Part shown: positions 9,609-17,619 of the stretch, in pieces
Position numbering within the stretch: position 1 is the stretch's first letter
Layout: the number at the start of each line of letters is the position of its first letter
Source: an uncultured Lachnospiraceae bacterium
Lineage (GTDB): Bacteria; Bacillota; Clostridia; Lachnospirales; Lachnospiraceae
Assembly: GCA_944383765.1 (NCBI GenBank)
Contig: CALWQT010000010.1
Location: 26,474-90,473, forward strand
Length of the DNA: 64,000 nucleotides
Direction of reading: 5' to 3'
The notes under the pieces: generated by a model
The model's input: only the letters and a program-made list of their open reading frames with translations
Told to the model about the DNA's origin: nothing
The model's database searches: none
Program-made: the position numbers and the translations under genes

Positions 9609-9667
9609 GTGTTTCCTCCGTTCGTAGAAAAAGACCGTCCGTGAGGGGCGGCCCTGAAGTTATCTGT

Positions 9668-9697
9668 AGTATACAACAGAATGAGCGGTAAGTCCAA
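9668..9697 (-). promoter_or_regulatory. Promoter for udk
   Basis: On the minus strand TTGGAC (9692-9697) and TATACT (9668-9673) are separated by 18 bp. The leader contains a GC-rich hairpin (9633-9653) followed by five T residues before the ribosome binding site. Confidence 0.6.
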
Positions 9698-9714
9698 TAG
9701 AAAATGAAAAGAAA

Positions 9715-10656
9715 TCAATCAGATTGGCGCAGATATCTTTTTTTAATACGGTTCATCACTGTCTGGGAAGTAAGAATACCATTTGCGAATAATTCAGCAG
9801 CCGGATTGGAGCTGCTTTTTAAGGTCATGGAGCAGTAAGATTGCTCAGGAAGTATTTTCTGGGAAAAAATCTGCAGCCCGTCAGGCAGTTCTGTTTCTAA
9901 AAAAGCAGGAACAAAAGCAACCCCCAGTCCGGCTTTGACCATAAGAAACAGGGCGTTTAAACTGTTTACGGGGGTTATATGGGCAGGAAAAAATCCTGCG
10001 GCTTTCATGTGGGAAGTAAGGGAAGCTTCCGAGATGGGGCCGTAGGATTCCGTCAGAATGAAAATGGTCTCCTGGGCCAGATCTTTCGCCTGGACTGGGC
10101 GTTTTCTGGAAAAAGCAAAGGAAGATTTGTGTTCGCTGGACACCAAAAGGCCCTGGCGGGCAGAGAACATATGCTGTATTCCGATATTTACATGATTTTC
10201 CGGTATGACAGTGGCTGGATGGGGAAAAATGACATCTGCGGAACCGTCCTCCAATCGTTTGACCAGATCGGCATATGGATACTGTCCCACGGACAGCTGA
10301 ATATCAGGAAACAGACTGTGAAATTCCCGAAACAGTTCCGAGACAAATCCCATTTCATACTGACCGATACCAAGATGAAGGGCGGAAGCCGTTCCACTGT
10401 AGGCGGAGTGAGCTTTTTCTATGGCAAGGCGGTAGTGTTCCAGCATGGGAACGATTTCGGAGTGAAAAGCTTTTCCGGCAGGTGTCAGTTCTACGGAACG
10501 GTTAGTACGGTAGAATAATTTGCAGCCTATTTCATCTTCCAAGGCGGCAATATGCCGGCTGATGGCTGTCTGGGCTATATGGCAGGCATCGGCGGCTTTG
10601 GTGAAATTCAAATGTTCAGCAACAGCTACAAAATATTCTAATCGATCCAGGTTCAA
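9715..10656 (-). CDS. LysR family transcriptional regulator
   Basis: A LysR-type regulator of about 313 residues. The winged helix-turn-helix is at the N-terminus (NLDRLEYFVAVAEHLNFTKAAD, then IAQTAISRHIAALE), followed by the periplasmic-binding-like effector domain. I choose the TTG codon at 10654-10656 as start: AGGAGG lies eight bases before it, inside the reading frame that begins at an ATG six codons upstream. A LysR protein starting MNLDRLEYF is also the family norm. It is divergent from the MATE exporter gene, the usual layout for a LysR regulator controlling its neighbour. The effector is unknown. Confidence 0.9.
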   Translation of the reverse strand: MNLDRLEYFVAVAEHLNFTKAADACHIAQTAISRHIAALEDEIGCKLFYRTNRSVELTPAGKAFHSEIVPMLEHYRLAIEKAHSAYSGTASALHLGIGQYEMGFVSELFREFHSLFPDIQLSVGQYPYADLVKRLEDGSADVIFPHPATVIPENHVNIGIQHMFSARQGLLVSSEHKSSFAFSRKRPVQAKDLAQETIFILTESYGPISEASLTSHMKAAGFFPAHITPVNSLNALFLMVKAGLGVAFVPAFLETELPDGLQIFSQKILPEQSYCSMTLKSSSNPAAELFANGILTSQTVMNRIKKRYLRQSD

Positions 10657-10724
10657 GGCAATTCCCTCCTGCATAAAAGGTTTCGATATTAGATTCTTTC
10701 ATTTTACATCGGCGCCGCTTAATT

Positions 10725-10742
10725 GTCCATGGATTTATGGAC
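10725..10742. promoter_or_regulatory. Candidate operator between LysR and MATE genes
   Basis: Inverted repeat GTCCAT-N6-ATGGAC, with 6-bp perfect arms, lies in the divergent intergenic region about 37 bp upstream of the MATE -35 hexamer. The size suits a LysR dimer half-site pair, but no binding consensus was recognised. Confidence 0.45.
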
Positions 10743-10778
10743 TGGTATGATAAAGCTGTAGAAAGAGAAGAACGAAGA

Positions 10779-10807
10779 TTGACAGCCTTATGTCTGCGCC
10801 GTATAAT
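10779..10807 (+). promoter_or_regulatory. Consensus sigma-A promoter for the MATE gene
   Basis: TTGACA (10779-10784) and TATAAT (10802-10807) are separated by exactly 17 bp, a full consensus match. Confidence 0.9.
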
Positions 10808-10857
10808 AAATCTGTTTATCTCTGAATGAGGAGCACAAAAGAGGGGGAGGGAATATT

Positions 10858-12240
10858 TTGAGTGAACAAGCAATAACAGCGCAGAAAGAGAACAAGATGG
10901 GGGTTATGCCGGTCAATCGCTTGTTGATCAGTATGTCAGTACCAATGATGATTTCTATGCTGGTACAGGCTCTGTATAATATTGTAGACAGTATGTTTGT
11001 GGCCCAGTTAAGTGAAAACGCCCTGACAGCCGTTTCGTTGGCGTTTCCGGCACAGAACCTGATGATCGCAGTGGCGACGGGAACCGGTGTAGGTATTAAT
11101 GCATTACTGTCAAAAAGTTTGGGAGAGAAGAACTTTCGCCGGGCAGATAAAACTGCCAATAATGCAGTGTTTCTGGCACTGTGCAGTTATGTGGCATTTG
11201 CGGTAGCAGGAGTCGCTTTTTCCAGAGTGTTTTTTTCGTTTCAGACAGATGTGCAGGAAATCGTAGATTACGGTACTTCCTATCTGGTGATCTGTACGGT
11301 GTTTTCCTTTGGCCTGTTCGGCCAGATTACATTTGAAAGACTTCTTCAGGCAACAGGAAAGACTTTTTATACCATGTTCACCCAGGGATTGGGAGCCATC
11401 ATCAACATTATATTTGACCCGATTCTGATCTTTGGTCTGTTCGGTTTTCCTAAAATGGGAGTATCCGGTGCAGCAGCAGCGACCGTATTTGGCCAGATTG
11501 TAGCCTTTTTACTGGCAGTGATCCTGAATTTGAAGAAGAATCATGAAGTGCATCTTCGTTTTGGCGATATGAGACCCAGCGCTGCCATTATAAAGAACAT
11601 TTATGCAGTAGGTGTTCCTTCTATTATTATGGCGGCCATCGGTTCTGTCATGACATTTGGGATGAATAAAATCCTGATCGCATTTACAACCACAGCGACA
11701 GCTGTATTTGGTGTGTATTTCAAATTGCAGAGTTTTGTGTTTATGCCGGTGTTTGGAATGAACAATGGTCTGGTTCCCATTATTGCCTATAATTACGGGG
11801 CCCGTAAAGGCCACAGAATGTTTCTGGCGGTGAAATTGGGAATCTTTTATGCCGTGTGTATCATGATGATAGGCCTGGTGATCATGCAGGTATTTGCCAG
11901 AGAATTGCTGGGAATCTTCAATGCTTCAGATCATATGCTGGCAATTGGAGTCCCGGCTCTTCGCATCATCAGTATCAGTTTTGTTATGGCTGGCTTCAAT
12001 ATTATCTGTTCTTCTTTGTTCCAGGCATTGTCCCATGGATTCTTAAGTCTTTGGGTATCCCTGATCCGTCAGCTGGTAGTGCTGCTTCCGGTAGCTTTCG
12101 TGTTATCTCTGACAGGTAATCTGGAACTTGTGTGGTTGGCATTCCCGGCAGCGGAAGTAGTTTCTACGGTACTGTGCGGATTTTTCTTAAGGTTTATCTA
12201 TAATAAAGAAATAAAGCCGATCATGTCCGCTGAAAAGTAG
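10858..12240 (+). CDS. MATE family multidrug efflux transporter
   Basis: A 460-residue polytopic membrane protein with about twelve helices in two related halves, as in MATE (multi antimicrobial extrusion) cation antiporters. The N-terminal half contains the VQALYNIVDSMFVAQ segment typical of the NorM/DinF branch. Translation starts at TTG 10858, preceded by GGGGGAGGG. It is driven by a consensus promoter and ends at a UUCG-tetraloop terminator, so it is a single-gene unit. The divergent LysR gene probably regulates it. Substrates are likely cationic drugs or metabolites. Coupling to Na+ or H+ cannot be told here. Confidence 0.93.
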   Translation: MSEQAITAQKENKMGVMPVNRLLISMSVPMMISMLVQALYNIVDSMFVAQLSENALTAVSLAFPAQNLMIAVATGTGVGINALLSKSLGEKNFRRADKTANNAVFLALCSYVAFAVAGVAFSRVFFSFQTDVQEIVDYGTSYLVICTVFSFGLFGQITFERLLQATGKTFYTMFTQGLGAIINIIFDPILIFGLFGFPKMGVSGAAAATVFGQIVAFLLAVILNLKKNHEVHLRFGDMRPSAAIIKNIYAVGVPSIIMAAIGSVMTFGMNKILIAFTTTATAVFGVYFKLQSFVFMPVFGMNNGLVPIIAYNYGARKGHRMFLAVKLGIFYAVCIMMIGLVIMQVFARELLGIFNASDHMLAIGVPALRIISISFVMAGFNIICSSLFQALSHGFLSLWVSLIRQLVVLLPVAFVLSLTGNLELVWLAFPAAEVVSTVLCGFFLRFIYNKEIKPIMSAEK

Positions 12241-12262
12241 ATGCAGGAATGATAACTAGAAG

Positions 12263-12296
12263 AGGACCAAGCTCCTTCGGGAGAAGGTCCTTTTTT
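12263..12296 (+). terminator. Terminator after the MATE gene
   Basis: Two-part stem AGGACC...GGTCCT with an inner CTCC-TTCG-GGAG tetraloop helix, then six T residues. Confidence 0.9.
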
Positions 12297-12413
12297 ATTT
12301 GAGAAAGAAGGATATGTCTGTATGGCTTGATTGATAAAGTAATCAAAATAATCTGAAAAATTATATACAATTAGAAAATTTATAGAATAAACAAAAATAA
12401 ATTTAAAAAAGTA

Positions 12414-12442
12414 TTGACAAAATAATAGGGCTAAGCTATAAT
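12414..12442 (+). promoter_or_regulatory. Consensus promoter of the orphan non-coding transcript
   Basis: TTGACA (12414-12419), a 17-bp spacer and TATAAT (12437-12442): a perfect sigma-A promoter embedded in very AT-rich DNA. No gene starts within the next 450 bp. The spacer contains AGGGCTAAG, which recurs at 12533-12541 in the transcript. Confidence 0.88.
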
Positions 12443-12448
12443 AAAGAC

Positions 12449-12806
12449 AACAAAAAGAGATAAGAAAATCTTAACATCCCAAAGAGGAAAACAAGAATAT
12501 CTTAAAATCTCAGAAAAGGAGGTACGGTCCAAAGGGCTAAGAAGAGAATCCCCAGGAATATTCAAGAATCATTCCGGAAGTCAATTTTTTAAAAGGTTCA
12601 GTTTCATGGACAGGTTAAGAGAATAGATGGAATTCGTTAAGAATGAAGTGAATGAGGAAGAATAATATATAGATTACTGATAATAGGGGGTTTTATCAGG
12701 GCGAATGAAAGTTTCGCAATATAGAAAAAGAGGTATAATCCAATGGAGACAATGAGTTAGGAACGGGTACTGATGAAGTAAGATCGGTATCCGTTCCTAT
12801 TTTTTT
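12449..12806 (+). ncRNA. Candidate structured non-coding RNA, about 358 nt
   Basis: The transcript would run from just after the consensus promoter to a strong terminator, with no credible coding frame inside. Visible pairings include GAGAT/ATCTC joined to AAGA/TCTT (12457-12465 with 12500-12511), GGAAT/ATTCC (12556-12575), TGATAA/TTATCA (12678-12698) and, directly next to it, GCGAA/TTCGC (12701-12717). TTAAGA or CTAAGA motifs recur through the 5' half. It lacks the hallmarks of tmRNA, RNase P RNA, SRP RNA, T-box and the SAM riboswitch, so I do not recognise it. Two tiny frames (16 and 5 codons) near 12704-12757 have weak ribosome binding sites. The RNA identity is inferred from architecture, not homology. 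Confidence 0.65.
12759..12806 (+). terminator. Terminator of the candidate ncRNA
   Basis: 12-bp stem (AGGAACGG 12759-12766 with CCGTTCCT 12791-12798, extended by three to four inner pairs including a G-U) followed by ATTTTTTT. Confidence 0.9.
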
Positions 12807-12859
12807 GCCTTTTTATGGGTGTTTTGTTACGAGCGGAAGAAAACCGACAGGAAATCCCC

Positions 12860-12889
12860 TTGCTATCGGGAGTAAGGCTGTTATATACT
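12860..12889 (+). promoter_or_regulatory. Probable promoter for the asparaginase gene
   Basis: TTGCTA (12860-12865) and TATACT (12884-12889) with an 18-bp spacer, 23 bp before the start codon. AAAGGAGT is the ribosome binding site. Confidence 0.6.
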
Positions 12890-12912
12890 GTATCATGCAA
12901 AGGAGTAAGATT

Positions 12913-13932
12913 ATGAAAAGGGTACGGATCATCAATACAGGAGGAACGTTTTCTTCCGTAAAAAGCCCGAAAGGAATGCTTCCAGGTCTGGGTGGACAGG
13001 ATATCCTGGAAGAACTGAGGGGATTTGTGAAAGACTGTGAATTGGAATATGAAGATTTTTGCTCTCTGGACAGCGCCAATATTCTGCCAAAGCACTGGAA
13101 GGCTCTGGCAGAAAGGATAGAGCCAGCGTGCAGGGAATATGATGGCATTGTGATCATCCATGGAACGGATACCATGGCTTATACAGCTTCCATGTTGTCT
13201 TTTATGCTGTGGGGAGTCCCGGTACCAGTGGTGATCACTGGAAGCCAGTTGTCGATTGCCCATCCGGTAGCGGATGCTATGGAGAACTGCAGGGCGGCCA
13301 TTCATATGGCCTGCAGCGGCTGTGCCGGGGTATTTGTGGCATTTAACCGTAAGATCATGCTGGGGGTAAGGGCTTCCAAAGTCCGTACCATGAGTTTTGA
13401 TGCGTTTGAAAGCATCAACTATCCATGTGTGGCTGAGATTGATGCGTTTGGGATGAGGGTGCACAGAGAGCTGATTCCCCGGCGGGCAGCGGTAAGATTT
13501 ATGGCAGATACTACATTTTCTGACAGAGTAGCAGTGATCAAGCCGGTTCCGGGCATGACCGGAGAACTGTTCGGGATTCTGGCAGATCAGGGATACCGTG
13601 GGATTATTGTGGAAGCATTTGGCCTTGGGGGACTGCCCTTCGGTGAGAATGATATGAGTGAGACGATAAAGGATGTGATCCGGCAAGGTGTGGCAGTGGC
13701 GATCGGAAGCCAGTGCCGCTATGATGGCAGTGATCTTTCCGTATACGAAACAGGAAGGAGACTGCGGGAAAGCGGAGCGTTTGAAATGAGGGATATGACC
13801 ACAGAGGCTGCAGTGACAAAGCTTATGTGGCTTTTGGGTAAGGACCTGTCTTTGGCAGAACTGAAACAAAAGTTTGAAGAAAATCTGATAAATGAATTAT
13901 CCAGTGATATGGAAGGATTGGCAGGAGTATAA
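12913..13932 (+). CDS. Asparaginase
   Basis: An L-asparaginase of 339 residues that hydrolyses asparagine to aspartate and ammonia. The first catalytic threonine is in NTGGTF (residues 8-13), and the second triad block is HGTDTMAYTA near residue 84, followed by the ITGSQ motif. There is no signal peptide, so it is the cytoplasmic (type I-like) form. The frame is open 36 codons upstream, but ATG 12913 has the clear ribosome binding site and gives the usual N-terminus. The next gene starts one base after its stop codon, so it forms an operon with the ThrE-type exporter pair. Confidence 0.9.
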   Translation: MKRVRIINTGGTFSSVKSPKGMLPGLGGQDILEELRGFVKDCELEYEDFCSLDSANILPKHWKALAERIEPACREYDGIVIIHGTDTMAYTASMLSFMLWGVPVPVVITGSQLSIAHPVADAMENCRAAIHMACSGCAGVFVAFNRKIMLGVRASKVRTMSFDAFESINYPCVAEIDAFGMRVHRELIPRRAAVRFMADTTFSDRVAVIKPVPGMTGELFGILADQGYRGIIVEAFGLGGLPFGENDMSETIKDVIRQGVAVAIGSQCRYDGSDLSVYETGRRLRESGAFEMRDMTTEAAVTKLMWLLGKDLSLAELKQKFEENLINELSSDMEGLAGV

Positions 13933-13933
13933 C

Positions 13934-14728
13934 ATGGAAAGAAATGGAGAACAGGAAGAATATGAACGGGAGGTTATGGAGACGGCTATGAGGGCGGGAC
14001 GCCTTCTCCTTGGCCATGGGGCGGAGATTTTCCGGGTAGAGGAGACGATTTACCGGATTTGCAGACATTATGGAGTTCATTCCTGCAGCGCGTTTGTCCT
14101 GAGCAATGGTATTTTTCTTACAGCGGGGAGCAGGGAAGAACCGGGGTATTCTGCAGTCAGGCATTTGCCTTCCTGGGAAACAAGGCTGGATAAAGTAGCT
14201 GCAGTAAACCAGCTGTCCAGGGAAATTGAGGAGAAGGATTATACTCTGGAAGAGGTGAACCGGCGATTGGATCAGATACAGGCTATGCCTGGCCGTTCCG
14301 GTATCTCTCAGATTCTGGCAGCAGGAATTGCCTGTGCCTGTTTTGGATTTTTGTTTGGAGGAGACTGGGGAGTAGTCCTGTCAGATTTCCTTACCGGAGC
14401 GATCCTTTATATTTTTGTGTTGACGGCAGGCCCTTCTTTATCTAAGATCACCAATAATATTTTAAGCGGGGCGCTGATCACAATATGCTGCATTGCTTTT
14501 TACCGCATTGGCCTGGCGGGGGAGCTTAGGCCGCTGCTGATGGGAGCCATTCTTCCCATGGTTCCAGGAATCCCATTTACCAATGGGATCAGGGACCTGG
14601 CTGACGGTGATTATATTTCCGGGTCTGTGAGAATGCTGGATGCGATTCTGGTATTTATGAGCCTGGGAGCAGGAGGCGGCGTCGCATTTCTTTTGTATCA
14701 TTATGTGCTGGGAGGTGTGATGCTGTGA
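13934..14728 (+). CDS. ThrE-type threonine/serine exporter, N-terminal half (DUF1212)
   Basis: A 264-residue protein with a soluble N-terminal domain (HGAEIFRVEETIYRICRHYG near residue 30) and about five membrane helices after residue 125. This is the larger half of the split threonine/serine exporter family; the other half follows directly with a 4-bp overlap. AGGAGT precedes the ATG at 13934. ThrE proteins export threonine and serine in Corynebacterium. Here, after an asparaginase, the pair might export a related amino acid such as aspartate. That substrate idea is only inference from context. Confidence 0.88.
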   Translation: MERNGEQEEYEREVMETAMRAGRLLLGHGAEIFRVEETIYRICRHYGVHSCSAFVLSNGIFLTAGSREEPGYSAVRHLPSWETRLDKVAAVNQLSREIEEKDYTLEEVNRRLDQIQAMPGRSGISQILAAGIACACFGFLFGGDWGVVLSDFLTGAILYIFVLTAGPSLSKITNNILSGALITICCIAFYRIGLAGELRPLLMGAILPMVPGIPFTNGIRDLADGDYISGSVRMLDAILVFMSLGAGGGVAFLLYHYVLGGVML

Positions 14729-15210
14729 TCGGACAGTTTATTGCTGCATTTATTGGAACGGTGGCATTTGGTTATCTTTTTGGTATCCCTGCCACTTATT
14801 ATGCTTACTGCGGCCTGTGCGGAAGCATTGCATGGGGAGTATATACGTTCCCGTTCTGGAACTCTGATGTGGTGGCATCTTTCTTTGCCACGTTGGTGGC
14901 GGCATTTCTGGCAAGATTATTTGCGGTGTGGAAGAGGTGCCCGGTCACGATCTTCCTGATTTCCGGGCTGATACCGCTGGTTCCGGGAGTAGGACTTTAC
15001 TGGACTTTTTACTATCTTGTCACGAATCAGTTGGAACAGATGTCTTCTACAGGCCTGGTGGCAGTAAAATCTGCCTGCACCATTGTAGTGGGAATTGTGT
15101 TTGTTTTTGAAATACCCCAGAAATTTTTTCGGTTTTTAGCTGCTGGATTCCACAAAGGGGAAACATGCAAAAAAGAGAAAGACAATTCAGGCAAGGGCAA
15201 AAATCAGTGA
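14725..15210 (+). CDS. ThrE-type threonine/serine exporter, C-terminal half (DUF3815)
   Basis: A 161-residue membrane protein with four to five helices, starting at GTG 14725 that overlaps the TGA of the preceding gene (GTGA). It matches the small subunit of split ThrE exporters: GTVAFGYLFGIP near the N-terminus and a LIPLVPGVGLYWTFYYLV segment near residue 82. Both halves share the repeated MVPG or LVPG motif. They are fused in single-chain ThrE proteins and presumably work together in the cytoplasmic membrane. Confidence 0.88.
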   Translation: MIGQFIAAFIGTVAFGYLFGIPATYYAYCGLCGSIAWGVYTFPFWNSDVVASFFATLVAAFLARLFAVWKRCPVTIFLISGLIPLVPGVGLYWTFYYLVTNQLEQMSSTGLVAVKSACTIVVGIVFVFEIPQKFFRFLAAGFHKGETCKKEKDNSGKGKNQ

Positions 15211-15225
15211 AAAAATTCTCAATTA

Positions 15226-15254
15226 TGGACAAAAAAACAGTTATTGGGTATAAT
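15226..15254 (+). promoter_or_regulatory. Promoter of the ATP synthase operon
   Basis: TGGACA (15226-15231), a 17-bp spacer and TATAAT (15249-15254), 38 bp before the first atp operon gene. Confidence 0.8.
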
Positions 15255-15292
15255 AATTTCGTGTACGCAAAAGAAGGAAAGCAGGTGCAGAT

Positions 15293-15658
15293 ATTAAAGA
15301 TCACAGACAGGTATTCCGGAGCCTTTCGCTTATTACGCAGCTGGGGCTTACGGTGATGGTTCCGGTTTTCTTATGTATTTTTGCGGGCCGGTATATCGAT
15401 TCCCGGTTTGGAACAAACTGGACGTTTGTGCTGATGATCCTGGGATTTCTGGCTGGTGTATCCAGTGCATGGCGTTTGGCTGCCAGAGTGGCTGCCATGG
15501 AGCGAAAGGAACTGGAACAGAGGAAAAAAGAGCAGCTGGAACGATGGAAGACGGAGCATGGTCCGGATGACTGGAAGAGATGTCCGAAAAAACAAAGCCG
15601 GGTCATGAAGCAAGAGGAGAATTTGTATGGAAAAAAGTACGAAGATCCTGGTCGCTGA
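15293..15658 (+). CDS. AtpZ/AtpI-like F0 accessory protein, probable ATT start
   Basis: A 121-residue membrane protein with two hydrophobic helices (about residues 16-37 and 43-62) and a charged C-terminal tail. It matches the small AtpZ/AtpI-type protein placed first in many clostridial atp operons, which is thought to help c-ring assembly or Mg2+ supply. The conserved part begins upstream of the first GTG/ATG pair (15353-15358): RSLSLITQLGLTV is clearly family sequence. The frame has no ATG, GTG or TTG between its upstream stop (15254-15256) and there. ATT at 15293, with AGGTG five bases before it, is the best start. A sequencing error is the alternative. Confidence 0.72.
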   Translation: MKDHRQVFRSLSLITQLGLTVMVPVFLCIFAGRYIDSRFGTNWTFVLMILGFLAGVSSAWRLAARVAAMERKELEQRKKEQLERWKTEHGPDDWKRCPKKQSRVMKQEENLYGKKYEDPGR

Positions 15659-16016
15659 AATGTTTCTGGGAATTCTGGTGCATAATGGATTGTGTGCTGC
15701 CCTGGCAGCCATGTTTTTCCCGGAAAGCTCCGTGTTTGCCGGGCTGCTTCTGGGAATGGTCAGCGCATTCCTCATGCTTCTGCACATGGCCTATTGTCTG
15801 GAGAGGGCAATCGATACCAGGGACTATTCTGCAGCCAGCAAGAAAACAGCGGTGGGATCGGTCATCAGAAATTTTTGCTATTTGATTTTACTGCTGGTGA
15901 TCCTCTGGAAATTTTCAGACCAGATCAATGTACTGGCAGTGGTGATCGGGGCTTTGGGCCTTAAGACCGGCGCATATCTGCAGCCGGTAGTTCACAGATT
16001 ATTTAAGAAAAAATGA
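15627..16016 (+). CDS. ATP synthase subunit I-like membrane protein
   Basis: A 129-residue protein with four predicted membrane helices, beginning MEKSTKILVAEMFLGILVHN. It overlaps the preceding gene by 32 bp and sits 16 bp before atpB, the position of AtpI. AtpI-type proteins assist assembly of the c ring of the F0 motor and are poorly conserved. Assignment rests on length, helix pattern and operon position. Confidence 0.75.
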   Translation: MEKSTKILVAEMFLGILVHNGLCAALAAMFFPESSVFAGLLLGMVSAFLMLLHMAYCLERAIDTRDYSAASKKTAVGSVIRNFCYLILLLVILWKFSDQINVLAVVIGALGLKTGAYLQPVVHRLFKKK

Positions 16017-16032
16017 GAAAGGAGGTTGACCT

Positions 16033-16737
16033 ATGGGAGGAATCAGTCTGACAGGCGAACCGGACTTCATGATACATGGGGTGTATCAGTTTACCCTGTT
16101 CGGACAAGAGTTGTGGATCACAACAACGACAATCGGCTTGCTCATTATTTCATTATTTATTCTGATTTTAGCCATTATTGCAAACCGCCATCTGAGAAAA
16201 GCTTCTGAAGTGCCGGATACCATACAGAATATTGTGGAGCTGGCAGCAGAGATGCTGGAAAAAATGATAGGAAGCGTGATGGGGAAAAATGGGGGAAGAT
16301 TTTTCAATTACATTGGAACGATTTTCCTGTTTATCCTGTTCTGCAATATTGGCGGATTGTTTGGGCTTCGTACCCCTACAGCCGATTTTGGCGTAACTTT
16401 TACGCTGGGTATTTTCACATTTCTGATTGTGAATTACCAGGGAATCAAAAACAGAAAATTCAGACATTTTACCAGTCTGTTTGAACCATTTCCCATTTTG
16501 TTTCCCATTAACTTGATTGGTGAAATTGCCAATCCGGTTTCTTTGTCCCTGCGTTTGTTTGGAAACATGGTTTCCGGCGTGATTCTTATGGGACTCTGGT
16601 ATGGCATGATGCCTATTTTTGTAAAAATAGGTATTCCTGCATTTTTACATGCCTATTGTGACCTGTTCTCCGGTGCCATTCAGACCTATGTGTTCTGTAT
16701 GCTGACAATGGTATATGTGAATGACAAGATGGAGTAA
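16033..16737 (+). CDS. atpB: ATP synthase F0 subunit a
   Basis: A 234-residue membrane protein that forms the ion half-channels of F0. The conserved helix with the essential arginine is visible as NPVSLSLRLFGNMVSG near residues 170-185, and a C-terminal SGAIQTYVFCMLTMVYV helix is typical. AAAGGAGGTTGACCT precedes the start. It is the third gene of an operon in the standard order a, c, b, delta, alpha, gamma, beta, epsilon. Confidence 0.96.
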   Translation: MGGISLTGEPDFMIHGVYQFTLFGQELWITTTTIGLLIISLFILILAIIANRHLRKASEVPDTIQNIVELAAEMLEKMIGSVMGKNGGRFFNYIGTIFLFILFCNIGGLFGLRTPTADFGVTFTLGIFTFLIVNYQGIKNRKFRHFTSLFEPFPILFPINLIGEIANPVSLSLRLFGNMVSGVILMGLWYGMMPIFVKIGIPAFLHAYCDLFSGAIQTYVFCMLTMVYVNDKME

Positions 16738-16777
16738 CAGAAGTTGAAAAAAGTAAAATTTATTCAGGAGGAAATAA

Positions 16778-17038
<261 letters not shown>

Positions 17039-17103
17039 AGAAAAAGGAAGACGGATATGCCGTTGAGGCTGTATAGAGAACGGCAAGGAAAGGAGGCGGA
17101 ACT

Positions 17104-17619
17104 TTGGAACGGTTATTGGGATTTGACGCCCAGCTGCTGTTTGACAACTTTGTGACTGCCATCAGCATTTTTATCTTATTTTTTGCATTATCCTATTTGC
17201 TGTTTAATCCAGTCAAAAAGATACTGGCAGACAGACGGAATAAGATTGCAGGAGAATTGGAGCATGCAGCGAAAAGCCAGACAGAGGCGGAAGAATTAAA
17301 AAGCCAGTATGAGGCTAAGCTGAAAAATGTGCAGAAGGAAGCCGATGAGATCTTGGAAGCGGCCAGAAAGAAGGCAAAAGCCCAGGAAGCTGAAACATTG
17401 GAGGCAGCTAGGGCAGAAGCAGCCAGGATCATCGAGAGGGCAAATCGTGAGATTGAGCTGGAGAGGAAGAAGGCAGTGCATGATCTGAAGCAGGAGGTAG
17501 TATCCATTGCTGCATTAATGGCAGAGAAAGCAGTGACAGCATCTATGAATGTGGATATCCAGAATGCTCTGATCGAGGAAACTTTAAAGGAAATGGGTGA
17601 GAGCACATGGCAAAGCTAG
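17104..17619 (+). CDS. atpF: ATP synthase F0 subunit b
   Basis: A 171-residue peripheral stalk subunit: one N-terminal membrane helix (about residues 12-32), followed by a long charged coiled coil rich in Ala, Glu and Lys. It starts at TTG 17104, preceded by AAAGGAGGCGG; no in-frame ATG lies nearby. Its end overlaps atpH by 13 bp. It anchors the F1 head to subunit a through delta. Confidence 0.94.
   Translation: MERLLGFDAQLLFDNFVTAISIFILFFALSYLLFNPVKKILADRRNKIAGELEHAAKSQTEAEELKSQYEAKLKNVQKEADEILEAARKKAKAQEAETLEAARAEAARIIERANREIELERKKAVHDLKQEVVSIAALMAEKAVTASMNVDIQNALIEETLKEMGESTWQS

Noticed and set aside
12805..12912. Upstream extension of the asparaginase frame
   Set aside because: It would start inside the ncRNA terminator and cover the asparaginase promoter. 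The ATG at 12913 has the proper ribosome binding site and the family N-terminus.
15165..15356. 63-codon plus-strand frame before the atp operon
   Set aside because: It overlaps the exporter end, runs through the atp promoter and is out of frame with the conserved AtpZ/AtpI sequence.
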